Below are positions 23,378 to 34,350 of a stretch of 64,000 nucleotides of DNA, piece after piece. Both the position numbers and the translations under genes were made by a program. How positions within the stretch are numbered: the stretch's first letter is position 1; each line of letters starts with the position of its first letter. The notes under the pieces are model-generated. The model was given only the letters and a program-made list of their open reading frames with translations. It was not told where the DNA came from and did not search any database. Source of the DNA: Vitrella brassicaformis (Eukaryota > Sar > Vitrellaceae). Location: the NCBI GenBank assembly GCA_001179505.1, contig CDMY01000677.1, forward strand, positions 219,159 to 283,158, given 5' to 3'.

Positions 23378-24594
23378 ATGGCGAAGCGTGTCTGCACGGA
23401 GGATGCTTTGGCGGCCTCCTCGGCCGCCTCCCACACGTCGCAAAGCCGCTTCCCCGACGTCCTTGGTGAGGCGGGCATTGTTCTGGCGGACTTCACGACT
23501 GCACCGGACCTGTACGCCTTCAGACGGACCTCACGCGCGGCCACACACCAGCTGAGTGCCAACTACCTCGTCCAGCGCATCAGCCGGTGCTCACCGACCA
23601 GCAGCCGTGTGAGGCCGGCGGACGTGCAGCGTGTGGGGTCCAAGGCGGTGCTTGACGGCCGGGCGGACAGCCTCAAGCAGTACAGCCTCTTCGGCCACCT
23701 GCTGGGGCAACATGAAGTGATAGCCCTCCGCCAGATCGACGGCATCGAGCAGCTGGGTGAGACACTGGTGACTGTCTACACACAGCAGACGCTCCCCGTC
23801 AACCATGAGTTCATCGGTTCATTTGACCCAACAGATCCTGTCGTGAGAGGTGAGGGACCGCGAATGCATGCAAGTGGCATGGCAGAACAGGGGATGCCAA
23901 ATTGTGTGCTATGGTGTGTGTTCCGTTCCCTTCAGCGAACAACGAGGTGGATTACATGAGTTTCCGACAGCTGGCCATCACGCGGTAAGTAAGGCGACAC
24001 GACCCATGGAAGCCACTTGTACACATGTGGATGATCCGTCTGTGTGCCTTTGCCTAGTTTTCCGTCCCAGGAGCGGAGGATGTGTTATCGCAGCATCCGG
24101 CAAGGCCTATACGCTCAGTTTCGGCACATGTTGCGGCGAGCTGCCGATCTGCTGACACAAGTAGGCCAACTACCGAGATCAACTGCTATGTCGGGGGTGC
24201 CTGTCTCTTCTCATCGTTGCAGGCCGCCATTCCCTGGGGCCGTCAGATCAGGCTGGTGAGAGTCGACCATGGGCGGCGGAGCGGCTCCATCTACCTATGC
24301 GGAGAGGGCAAGGATGACACCTTTGCTGCCTGCGTGACCCTCCGTAGTCGCGACGACCGCTGTTGCACGATTGACCTCTACACGACTGAGACTCCCCAGC
24401 CGCACCAGGAGGGCCCCCTCCGCTTCCCCCAGACACTGCAGCTGGCCCGTCAGCTGCTGGGCAATGACGAACAGACGCTCTTTGGCGATTTGGCGATACA
24501 AGTGCGCGCCTTCGGCCCGCTGCCGAGGAAAGTTATGGCGTTGATGGCCGCGGGCATGACAAAAGCACAAGCCTGGGCCACGGTTGCACCCTAG
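23378..24594 (+). CDS. Unknown protein, 331 residues
   Basis: Four exons: 23378-23849, 23936-23984, 24058-24160 and 24223-24594. The frame is kept at every junction and composition is protein-like, so the gene is well supported. I do not recognise a family. The product is soluble, with no membrane segment, and Arg/Gln-rich in the middle (QERRMCYRSIRQGLYAQFR). The last exon has alternating strand-like segments (RQIRLVRVDHGRRSGSIYLC, DRCCTIDLYTT) and ends MTKAQAWATVAP. It shares a 112 bp divergent promoter with the BRCT gene. Confidence 0.72.
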
Positions 24595-24898
24595 CAGGGA
24601 ACAGGAGGATGACAGCTAGGAGAAGGCAGGGACGGTGGGGCGATTAACCTGACAGTGAAAGGGTCAAGCGATGCGAATCATTTGACTCTCCACGAATAGC
24701 CAAATAGCTTGATTGAATGGCGTGTGTGAGGTCTGGTGTCACATCCATGTCGTTCTTGTCGATGGCTGTGCCGCTGGCTGGTCGTGGAACATGGGTACTC
24801 TTGTCGTGTCTCCGATGAGTGGACGCGAGAATGTTCTGACGACATGCAATGATGCATTGTCCTTAAGCGCACTGACTTGATGAACGCACCGAGACACG
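24595..24898. other. Short convergent intergenic gap
   Basis: Separates the ends of two convergent genes; no coding or structural signal noticed. Confidence 0.5.
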
Positions 24899-27016
24899 TC
24901 AGCAAGCAAAGTCATGACTTGGCAAAACATAAAACGCAGACGTAGGATCACAGGCATCGTGGTGGATGCCTCGGGCACATACATGCAATGACGTCTGCTC
25001 AGAATGAATGGCTTGATGGTACTGCTGCCAAATGGGGTCGGGATTGTCTGTCAGGCCGGGGGCGGGGGGGAGGTGCCGGTCCACTGTGTTGCGGCGACAG
25101 AAGCTGGGCGGCTTCTCGCCCTCTGGCACCACCTGACAAAGACAGATTGATGCTCACAGGTGGATTACACAGAAGTAGCTGGGACATGGCTGTTTTGTGT
25201 GTACCTGTGGTGGTCTGCTGCTGCTGCCGTCTTTGTCCTGTGTTGATGTGGCTGGCTCGTCCTCTTCAGCCGTGAGGGTGTCAAAGTCATCCTCTGCATC
25301 ATCATCTGCAGCAACCGACGCACACTCATGTGCCACCATATGATGCCTGCCGAGTGAATGTGTCCCTTGCGTCCGTCGAGGGCCGCATCGAGAAGCGCTT
25401 CCACCCTACAGGCAGGCAGGCAGACAGATATCACAGCTGTGACACATCCACGTGTGTGTGACCATGGTCATGTAGGTCGCACACTCGTCGTCTGCCTCCT
25501 GAATGGCCGCGTCTCGCCGGGAATCCTCACACCCTGAACCAAACACACAGCCAGCATCCACCAGCTTGGTCGAGGCAGCTTTCTCTCCGAGGCATCACCA
25601 TGTTGGCTGGCTGTGCGCTGCAGGTCGCTGTATCGCTGACACACTCGGCCGAGCTTCCACTGGTGCACCGCTGCACGGGGGGCACCTGGTGGGGTGAGTG
25701 ACACACACAAAGGTCAATGAGCTGGACACACGAGACGGGTGATTAATGACCACTGACCATCTTCCCCAATGCCTTTCTGGTAGCAAATCAGTCCGTTCGG
25801 ATGAATCACAGACACATTGCCTGACAGACAGACAGACAGACAGACAGAGAGTGGGTGACGGACGTCTCAAGGTCTAATGGCGTGTTCCCTGGCCGGCCTA
25901 CATGTGGTGTCGAGTTGGTGCGCCTTGTCGGGGCTGTAGAGGCGGAAGACCTTCCGCCCACGCAGCAACACATACAGATTGTCGTGCTGCACACACACAA
26001 CTAACGAAATGCAAAGGACATGACGGTTGGCTGTGCATCTGTCTCACAAAGTCATGGTGGAGTCCACTGGTGGTGCCAGCGCGGCTCTGCCCCATCCACA
26101 CGTTGTACTGATACGGCAAGAGGTGACTGCACAAGCAGACGAACAACAGTGTGCCGCGGAGAGAACAACTGGTTGTTTCCATCCTCTCCTACCCGAACAG
26201 CTTGGGCCTCAACGGCACATCAGCGAGCAGGGCGGACGCGGGATGCCCAGTGAGCGACACAGGACCTGCTCTCAACACCCAAGACCCGGTGGACACAGCC
26301 ATCAACAGAGTCCATCAGAGTGGTGTGTGTTGACTGACCGGTGCCTGTCTCGTCTATCGTCTGTGTGGTCAAGTAGAGATCCTCACGACCTGCACCCAAC
26401 ATGCAGCCAGCACAATCAGCGGCCAAGTGGCTTCGTGGCTGCATCCAAAGTGGATCGCTTGCCTTTATCGAGCTCATCGAGGAAAGCACCGAAGGCCATC
26501 CTTACTTTGCGGCCCTCACCTGCACGGCCACAAAAGACAAAGCGATGACCGAACTCTACTCCTGCCCATCCCTCACCAAATTGGTCAAAGTCATTCCGCC
26601 GGTGCTCGACATCGACAAACGAATCACCGGCCCTCTGTCGCAAATAGCTGTTCGTCCACCGCTGGAGACCCTTGAATTCGCCGCTCAATGAGTCAGTGAG
26701 CACCACTGGCATTCGCCACTTGACGAACTGATAGAAGAAATCACCAGCAGAGAGAGAGGCCAGGGGCACACCCTCAATGGGCCAAAACACATCAGGCGAG
26801 AACCTGAATCGACAGGCACAAAGTGCACCAACAGAGGAGCAATGGGAGGTGTGTGCTCGGGTGTGCTCGTCCAGCGGCTTCCTTCTTTGCATCGTCGAAC
26901 TCACTCACTCACCCTTTGTATGTGACGACGGCGTCTTGACATCTTTTGCCTCTTTCTGCCCTGTTTGTGAAGATCTGCTCATCCCGCTGCCTTCTCGGCT
27001 TCTTGCGATGCTTCAT
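24899..27016 (-). CDS. JmjC-domain (cupin-8) 2-oxoglutarate oxygenase
   Basis: Eleven exons on the minus strand: 26913-27016, 26463-26803, 26339-26389, 26193-26265, 26048-26126, 25902-25986, 25758-25820, 25599-25685, 25463-25533, 25205-25405 and 24899-25132, coding 462 residues. A basic start (MKHRKKPRRQRDEQIF) leads into FWPIEGVPLASLSAGDFF and WRMPVVLTDSLSG, the entry of a cupin-8 domain. YNVWMGQSRAGTTSGLHHDF then HDNLYVLLRGRKVFRLYSP hold the Fe(II)-binding His-x-Asp and surrounding core strands; NVSVIHPNGLICY follows. An acidic linker and VVPEGEKPPSF close the protein. Such enzymes hydroxylate or demethylate proteins, histones or RNA. Intron 2 (26390-26462) starts with GC, not GT, which is the only way to keep AFLDELDK in frame. 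The substrate is not predictable. Confidence 0.85.
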
Positions 27017-27114
27017 TTTCACTCCTCACAACAGCTAAGCTCGCAGACCTCGGGCAGGGTTTCGGAGCCACTCTCTCTCAGCCGCGCAGATCTCGCAGGT
27101 CTGGCTTACCAGCA
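27017..27114. promoter_or_regulatory. Short divergent promoter (JmjC / DRE-TIM-TLDc)
   Basis: Only 98 bp separate the opposite start codons. The stretch contains AAGCTCGCAGACCTCGG at about 27031 and CGCAGATCTCGCAGGTCT at about 27076. Both genes must share regulatory DNA. Confidence 0.5.
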
Positions 27115-29753
27115 ATGTCGAGCAGGGAGGAGCCCAACTTGGAACGGCTTCTGCAGTCGCTGCTGCCTCGTCTGGCCGCCTTGCCCACCACTCATGAGCG
27201 GCTGCGAGTCGTCAGCCCCCTCGACATCATTGACCACAGCATCCCTGAGTCAGCCACAACGACCCCTTTCGGCCACACGCCCCGCGTCAAGATCAGGATC
27301 TTCCGCAAAGTGCGAGCATTCGGCTTCCGGGACGTGGCTGTCGTCGGCCACTACTATGGATCTATGCCGCGGGTGGAGGACCGATTTGCGCAGCTGCTGC
27401 GGGCCGAGGAGCCGCGGATGAGCGGCTGCTGGTTCATGCTGGGAACAGGTGGGCAAAAGGGCCATAGTGAGGGTTCACATTCGTGTCATGATGAGAAGTG
27501 CTCTGTGCTTTGTCAGGCGACGATGAGGCGTTGTCACGGCTGGAGGCGTCCGGCATCCCCAATGTGATGCTCGACTACACATTCCGCAACCCCTGCACAG
27601 GCAGCAGCTCACTCGACAGCCTCAAGACCACCATCGGCCGCATCCATGAGCACTTCAAACAGCTCGACAGGGAGGTGGGCATGGCTGCCGACAATGACGG
27701 CATGCCTCACTTGGACGACCAGGCGAGTCAGTCGGGCTACCGGGAGCTGAAGCGCGATCACCTGTACATCAACTTTGTGGATCTGCTGGACTTCAACATC
27801 ACCATGGACGCGCCAGAAGTGAAGGTGGGACCTCACCGGTGACTGTGATTGCCAGAGGACGATACTCATGCATTCCATGTGGCGCTTTCCATGTGCAGAA
27901 AGTGATGGATTACCTGTCGTCTGAGAGAATACCGATTCTGAAAGGCATCTGTTTTGAGGGTGCGAGAGGCATTGCGTTTGCTGATGAGTACGGCGATGTG
28001 ACTCAGCGCCTCCGGTGAGCGCCAAGACAGAGCAGTGCACTGAGCCCACTGTACTTGTTATTCTGTCTCCAGCGCCTTGTTCCCTGCGAGTGACTTCAAG
28101 TTGCTGGTGCACTCACACGCTGGGCCGCACGGCGACAACTCACAGGCGGCGGCATTGGAGTGTGTCCGTCGGGGGGCAGACGGCGTCTGGGCAGGCTTCA
28201 TCCCTCAGGCCGCACAGACGGGCCACAACTGCTCATTGCAGTATCTGGGCTACCTGCACAGCTCCGGCAACAACCAAGTCGCGCAACTCTACAATCTAAA
28301 CACGGTGAGATAACAGGGGCGGGCCATCCGGCATCCAGAACAATATTCTAAGATGCCGCGTTGTGTTGTTCTGCAGGCTGTTGAGACGGCCCGATCGCTG
28401 CATGAGTTGAGTTTCCCCGGCGAGCCCATCCCAGCCGACTGCCCCATCTTCGGCAGCAACGCCTACTCGTGGGTCCACAGCGTCTTCAGACACGACAGAC
28501 GGACACCGAGAGGGCTGCCTGCACGAGCGGTGAGCCAGCGGCAAGCACTAGGTAGCACTAAGAGAGGACATAGACACGTGTGTTGCTCCCCGTCAACAGG
28601 TTGGTGCGACAGAGGGTGCGCGGTTTGCTGGCATGACGACCGATGTCGACATGCTCATCCAGCGACTGGACGGCCTCATTGGCAGCGATTTTTCTTCGAT
28701 GCAGCCTGATGCGAAGAAGGTCTCCGCATTGGGCGTTGTGACAGCGATCCAGCTCCTGCTGAGTAAAGAACATCAGTGCAACTTCAACGACCCCGACAAC
28801 CTCAGATACATCTACAGACACGTGAGAGGAGCAGTAAAGGCAGAAGCAACAGAGAGAAGACGGGAGATGACTTTCGTTGTGCTTGTAGGTCGACAAGGTG
28901 GGTTTTGGCGTTTCTGACACGGCCTCTCTCATCAAGAGGCCACACATACGCCATCTGCGGCAGTGGCTGAGACGGCCCTCCCAAGATGCGCGTCTCCAAC
29001 TGCTCTACAGGTGAGAGGAGAGGTGTGTGAACCAAGCAGTGAATACGCGAAGAGGACTGTCTCTCTTGTCTGTCAGGTCGACACGTGATGGTGACAGCTT
29101 TGATGACCTCATGAGCAAGGTGGGGTCGGCTCGCGGTCTGCTGTTCGCCGTCAAGCACAACAACAACAAGTTCGGCGTCTTCTTCGACGGCTCCCTCAAC
29201 CAACCGAGCGACCCGAAATCCGACCAGACGACCAGAGGCGACCTCTTCTTTTCGCTCAGCGGCAGCTTCCCTCAGCCCACACAGATCCACCCATCGCAAG
29301 ACAGACAGCGGGTGGATGTAGCCGGGAGGGACGGGGCTGTGCAGGGGACCGGCGGGGCATCCGGCAAGATCGTGATGGCAGATGGCTACCTCTGGCTGGC
29401 GTATTCGAGGTCGTCCACTCCGTCGCCCTCCATCCTCAGCTGCCATCACTGGATCGACAAAGACATCACACCACCAGGCTTCACCGGCGGAGAGAGCTCT
29501 GACGGTAGAAACATTCTGGCAGACACCATGGGCTTCACGGCTGACGTCATTGAAGTGTATCAGGTGGGTGCGAAATACACGCACGTGCACGTCAGCGATC
29601 ATCCCTGCGGTGTGCTATGTGTGTCAGGTGGTGAGAGGCCCCTTCCCTGCCATCGATCGTGACGCCCTCCTGCCCCTGCCCGTCGACTTCCCCAAACCTC
29701 TTCCTGCGAGTGCTCTGTCGTCGCCCGAGAGGACGTGCCGCAGACCAGCCTGA
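27115..29753 (+). CDS. DRE-TIM metallolyase-like + TLDc domain fusion protein (copy 1)
   Basis: Nine exons: 27115-27448, 27517-27824, 27899-28014, 28073-28304, 28377-28529, 28600-28821, 28889-29010, 29077-29563 and 29628-29753, coding 699 residues. The first 400 residues look like a TIM barrel of the HMG-CoA lyase/isopropylmalate synthase kind: VSPLDIIDHSIPES near the start, RDVAVVGHYYGSMPRVEDRF, ILKGICFEGA, and KLLVHSHAGPHGDNSQAAAL with a His-x-His metal-type motif followed by CVRRGADGVWAGFIPQ. The last 300 residues begin LLYRSTRDGDSFDDLMSKVG and continue ARGLLFAVKHNNNKFGVFFDG and DLFFSLSG, the hallmarks of a TLDc domain, which in animals protects against oxidative stress and binds V-ATPase. 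Both parts are read from motifs only. Head-to-head with the JmjC gene, 98 bp apart. A second intact copy lies at 41383-43987. Confidence 0.82.
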
Positions 29754-31748
29754 CTGACTGATTGATCGTGTGATTGTGTGTGGTTGGTGTACTGTCTGTT
29801 GGTGTTGGCCTGCGTGTTGGTTTGCGGCAATTGTTTCGCCGCAACGGTCTTGTGAAGTCAGCCATGTGTGTCGTTCTTTTTGTACGTGTCTGCGCGTCGA
29901 GGTGTCCTTTTATCCGAGCCATCGCCGTAGTGTGCACACGATTTGTCCTACAACGCTCTACCCTTTTGCGTGCATCACACCGCTTCTTTGTGCAGTGAGG
30001 TGATTTTCATGCAAGTCGTGCCGGTACACTTGATGCTGCTGTCGATGAGCAGCAGAGAGACCACCGCACACGCTGTTGTCTTTCAGCGTCAAGAGATCCG
30101 ACTTCCATGTCTTCCATGGACGTGCCGTAGCTCGTACCTGATTGATAGTTGCTGGCCGTCATGAACGGACTCTGACACATCTACTGAGTACGAACAGTTG
30201 ACTGGATGATGTCCCTTTCCAGGCTGAAAAGCCATCGCATGAATGAGTGATCACCACGTTTGTTTCTGTATGGAGCCAGCCAAGCCAGCGGCCGCCTTAT
30301 ACTCGAATGCAGTCAGCCAACCACACCAGGAGGTCGTCTACAGCCGCAGCAAAGTCACAGCCACCAGCCACTGCCAAACCGCATCCCTTAGCGACAAGAT
30401 GGCCAGTAAATTGCGTGGGTGTGGTACGGGGTGTGTGGCGGGGGCCGAGGACTCTTCACTTCGCATGGGCTGATCGCCGCCATCGTTTCTTGCTGCGTGT
30501 CTTGGCCTTGGCTTTGCCTGACGGGTGGAAAGACACGCCTACACGTCCACATGCAGATGAAGGAGCCGTGTGTGGTGTGTGTCTCACCTTTGGCGGCTGC
30601 CTTGTGCTTTTTGGTGAGCGGGCGCTTCGAGCCAGCATGACTCGCGGCCCTCCGCGACCTTTCCGCCCACACACATGAACGGCATGGTAACGAGTTGGCA
30701 TAACTTTAGCACACTCATGTGTCCTTTGCGGGGCCGGACCGAGGGAACAGACACACCAACGATATGAAATGTAGGCAACGATTGTCTGGGGCACTCAGCA
30801 CTGAGCCTGTGCCTACATCGAGACACAAACGTGTTCCGCACGTGTTCCAGTTAAAAGAGACATGGAATATAAAATGCAGGCAGCGATGCAGGCCAGCAAT
30901 GCAACGGACAAACGGACGGACCATCAGTGCCTGTGTCGTCTACGGGCACCACCCCCACTCTTCTGCATGCTGCAAGCACACACACACACACAGACAGACA
31001 GACACACAGAGCGGCATAGTGGCATGCGTGTTACCGATACGTAGGCATTTCTTCTATGTACCTGCTGATCGCCGACAGGCCTTTGAGTACCCGAATGTGA
31101 TCCATGATCACGTACCCGTAGTGCCGCGGGTCGGGCGTGCCCCCGCTGCGGTTCCGCAAGTTGTCGACTCGCTTCTTGAGGTCGTGGAAGTCCCACCCAT
31201 GGCGGCGCCGTCTCGCCTCGTCGTGGATGTGGAAGTGGCCGTCCTTGCCGCCGTCGAATGGGCCCGCATACAGGCTGACGGCGTCCTTGTGGGGGCTCGG
31301 GCGGACGATGGCGTCCAGGCCGTGGAATGCCGCCTCGCCGTAGAAGGCATCGGTGGCCGAATCGACGAGCTCCCTCTTGGCGTGGGGCATGGCTGCATCC
31401 GTCCATGAAAGGAAGACAGACAGACAGACAGACAGAAGAGACATTGCACAGAGTGAGATGCATACATTCTCTAGGGTATCGAGCATGCGTACCTGGTGGC
31501 TCGTGGATGGCTTCCAGGGCGCGCAGAGTGTCGTACTCCGCCCACTCCTTGTCCTTGTCGACGCGGTACCACTGCTCCTCCGACTTGACGACAATCCGGT
31601 ACTGCTGTGGGAGGGGCAGCTGGCCTGTGAGGTCGCGGGCCTCCTGCACCTTCTCGGCGAGCTGGGTGAGGTCCCAGCTGCACCGTGGCAGCCGCCGCGC
31701 CTCCCCCACCACGAAGTAGCCCTCCCCAAAGCCGTCGTTAAATTGGCC
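27216..31748. repeat. Large inverted duplication, left arm
   Basis: Matches 39333-43890 in opposite orientation: the DRE-TIM/TLDc gene (exon lengths 308, 116, 232, 153, 222, 122 and 126 nt identical in both arms), the convergent spacer, and the terminal exons of the unknown gene. Outer edge judged from where exon 1 similarity fades (near PLDIIDHS). Confidence 0.88.
29754..30923. other. Conserved convergent spacer, left arm
   Basis: 1.17 kb between two convergent gene ends. By eye it is more than 95 percent identical to the reverse complement of 40170-41382, higher than the flanking coding exons. It contains a hairpin TTGCGGC..GCCGCAA at about 29821-29843. A possible small two-exon minus-strand frame lies at about 30472-30690: GSKRPLTKKHKAAAK joined across an intron to GKAKAKTRSKKRWRRSAHAK and a stop. 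No start codon is certain. Confidence 0.55.
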
Positions 31749-33378
31749 GAAGCCAAACTTGACGGCCTGCTCGGTGGGAGGGCTGCTGCCGACGGCCATC
31801 AGCTACAGCGGGCCGATCCACCACCCGTCCTTGCGCATCTGCAGCAGAAAGTTCTGCGCCACCGTCGTCAGCTGCTGACCCTCGGCCTCGTTGTCGGCTG
31901 GCGGCGCGGCGACTGATTGACCAAAACAAGGCGCAGCGCACACAAAGTGGCAGCAGCGGCAGCAGCAGCCTGTCTGTCTGGCTGTCTGTCTGGCTGGCTG
32001 TCTGTCTGTGTATGTCTGTGTGTGGGGTTTTGACTCTGCTGTGGCTTGTAAGATCCTCAAGCCGATCCTGCTCGTAAGGCTCATCCTCCTCAGAGTGGAA
32101 CAGGTCCCTGCACACACGCAGACACGGACACACAGAGAGCGACCTCACTCCCTTTGTCAACTCTATGTGCCCATCTGACCCTCGTCCTCGTTCAACTTCT
32201 CGTCCTCTGCTCACAAACGAGAGACACACACACGACCCAGAAACACGCGTTGATGTATGGATGTACAGTACGTGGCTTGGTTTCGTGTGTTTCCGTGTCT
32301 TGGCTTATTTATTCACCGGTCCCTTTGCATTCTCTGCTTGGTATGGCGCACCTGAAAAGGCGACAGGAAGAGAAACCAAGCTCTTGCTTGGCGGTGAGTG
32401 CAGTGCTTGGTTTCGTATCACTTACCTTATGCTGAGCGTCGTATTGGTGCTCCTCGATGCAGCGAATGAGCTCGCTCACCTGCTGATGGAAAGCTTGAGG
32501 TGAAGACAACAAATGCGATGCGCTGTCTGTTTACCTCGATGTGCACATCTTTGCTGTGGAGGGCTTCAGCATACTATCAGCCAAACACACAAACAGACAT
32601 GAGGACGAATCAAGGTCATGCATTTGGTCTCGTTGAACATCGCCTCCAAAGCTTGACGCTTCCTCTTCCTGCACACACACATATGCCACAAACACACATA
32701 CATACAATCGTCAGCCGACGGGTAACTATGTGTGTGTACCGCCATGTCTCGCACAACACCAAATTGCAGCTTGCCGCCACGAGGTTGTCCTTGATGCGCC
32801 CGCCACATTTTGAGCTGCACACTCACCCACACGCACATACACGTGGAGAAGCTTTCTGTCTGTGTGTGATACATACAAGCGTGTGGCCCTCCTCGGCTCC
32901 AAAGCGGTACATCGCCTACATCATAAGCCAACAAATATAAAATGTAGGCAACGATTTGCCCGCTCGCCCCCGCCTCCCCTCCCGTCTTGGCCTTCTTCGC
33001 GGCCGGCTCGCCCCCTTCCTCCTCCTTCTTGTCCTCCTCCTTCTTGCCCATGTGGGCCTGGCGGATGTGCTGCAGGAACTTGTGGTAGCTGAACTTGCCC
33101 CACCCACCCCCGCTCAGCACTCTCCGCGCAGCCTTGTTCCTCACGCCGCAGCGCGTGCACTTGTAATAGACCACCACCACGCTCTCCGGCTGCACAACAC
33201 ATGAACAGCAGCAATTTTTGAACAGAAGCCAGCAGCATACAACACACAAATACACGCCTACGTCTATCTCTATGCCATTCATGATCTCGTTGGTCTTCGC
33301 CTCCCTGTCCCTCGGTGTCATGTGGTCCAGTCGGCCGTCATGCTGATGCACGTATGCAGCAGGGTGAAAGTGCTGACC
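30924..33378 (-). pseudogene. Unknown zinc-finger family gene, copy A, with in-frame TAG
   Basis: Exon-like segments on the minus strand: about 33262-33378, 32940-33189, 32877-32915, 32535-32573, 32426-32479, 32040-32107, 31493-31912, 31062-31392 and 30924-30969. The second encodes YYKCTRCGVRNKAARRVLS and FLQHIRQAHMG, a Cys-x2-Cys/His-x4-His finger resembling BED or C2H2 types, followed by a Lys/Glu-rich nuclear-looking tail. The last three encode GFGQFNDGFGEGYFVVGEA, EEQWYRVDKDKEWAEY, FHGLDAIVRPSP, HYGYVIMDHIRVLKGLSA and an end rich in Gly, Arg and His. Exon 31493-31912 contains TAG at 31803-31805 exactly where copy B has TGG (WWIGPLWLMA). Phases do not all agree in the middle exons. It is therefore either decayed or truncated at that point. 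Paralogues are at 36.4 kb and 39.3 kb. Function unknown. Confidence 0.55.
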
Positions 33379-33420
33379 TGCTCGTCAACAGAGAGAACAA
33401 GCGAGAATTTTAGAATAAAC

Positions 33421-33520
33421 TGGAGAATTTTTTCGCGCGTCTCGCCGTCTCGCGCATCGCGAGATTCTCGCCGGCGGTGAGTTCGTAAGTTCGTGATGTG
33501 CCAATTGTGATGTGCCGGTT
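33421..33520. repeat. Small inverted repeat, left copy
   Basis: Reverse complement of 36150-36245 over about 95 bp with few differences; contains GCGCATCGCGAGATTCTCGC, itself partly palindromic. The pair brackets the UBA/PUB gene. Confidence 0.8.
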
Positions 33521-33647
33521 ACGTTGCTAGTCCGCTAACCTCTCGAGAGACTGGGGGGTACGGAAGAGCCTCCACCCCAAAGCTCGCAGATCTTCGGTCA
33601 TCTGAGCGAGAGCGGTCTTCCTTGTGTCAAAGTGTGGTTGTTCCACC

Positions 33648-34314
33648 ATGGCGCATCTTGCTGTGACAATCGACGAGGAAATGCTCAATGTGCTCATGGT
33701 ACGAGCAGGCATGACGAAGAACGGGGACGCAATCACGTGTTTCGTGTGCCGGTGCTCAGGAGGAGAAGGGGGTGTCTGGGATGAGCGCCATCAAGGCACT
33801 GCAGGCCACAAACAATGAGAGTGGTAGGTGGGTGATGCGTCACAGCACGACTTTCTTACTGCATCTGCATTCGATCGTGTTTGTGCAGTTGAAGCGGCGA
33901 TGGCGTGGTTGTCTGAGCATGCCAATGATGCCGACCTGGACAAACTCACAGGCAACATGCTGGCGGGAGGCAGTGGAGCCACCGCATCGACCACGCCAAG
34001 TGAGGCGTGCAACAACAGGACATGTGTAATGAGTATGTCTGTGGCGTGTGTGTGTGTGTGTGTGTCAGGCGGCCCTCCCCCCACAGACAACCCACCACAC
34101 GTCAAGGAGAGTCTCAACCAAGAGGTCAGGAGAGCGGCGTGCAGTACAGGAACAGTAAACAGTATTGCACCTGTGCCATGTCATGTGTGTGTCAGTGGTT
34201 AAAGGAGCTGCTCGACATGGGTTTCGCGAACATCCCTGCAGAGAAGGCCCTCTACCTCACCCAGAACGCAAGCCGTAACAGAGCACAAAACGGCAGGGGA
34301 CCCATCCACAGCTT

Positions 34315-34350
<36 letters not shown>

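Noticed and set aside
30924-33378. GGKLQFGVVRDMA-like frame compared with a conserved RNA polymerase beta-subunit motif
   Set aside because: The match is short, the reading phase is uncertain, and no other polymerase motif is present.
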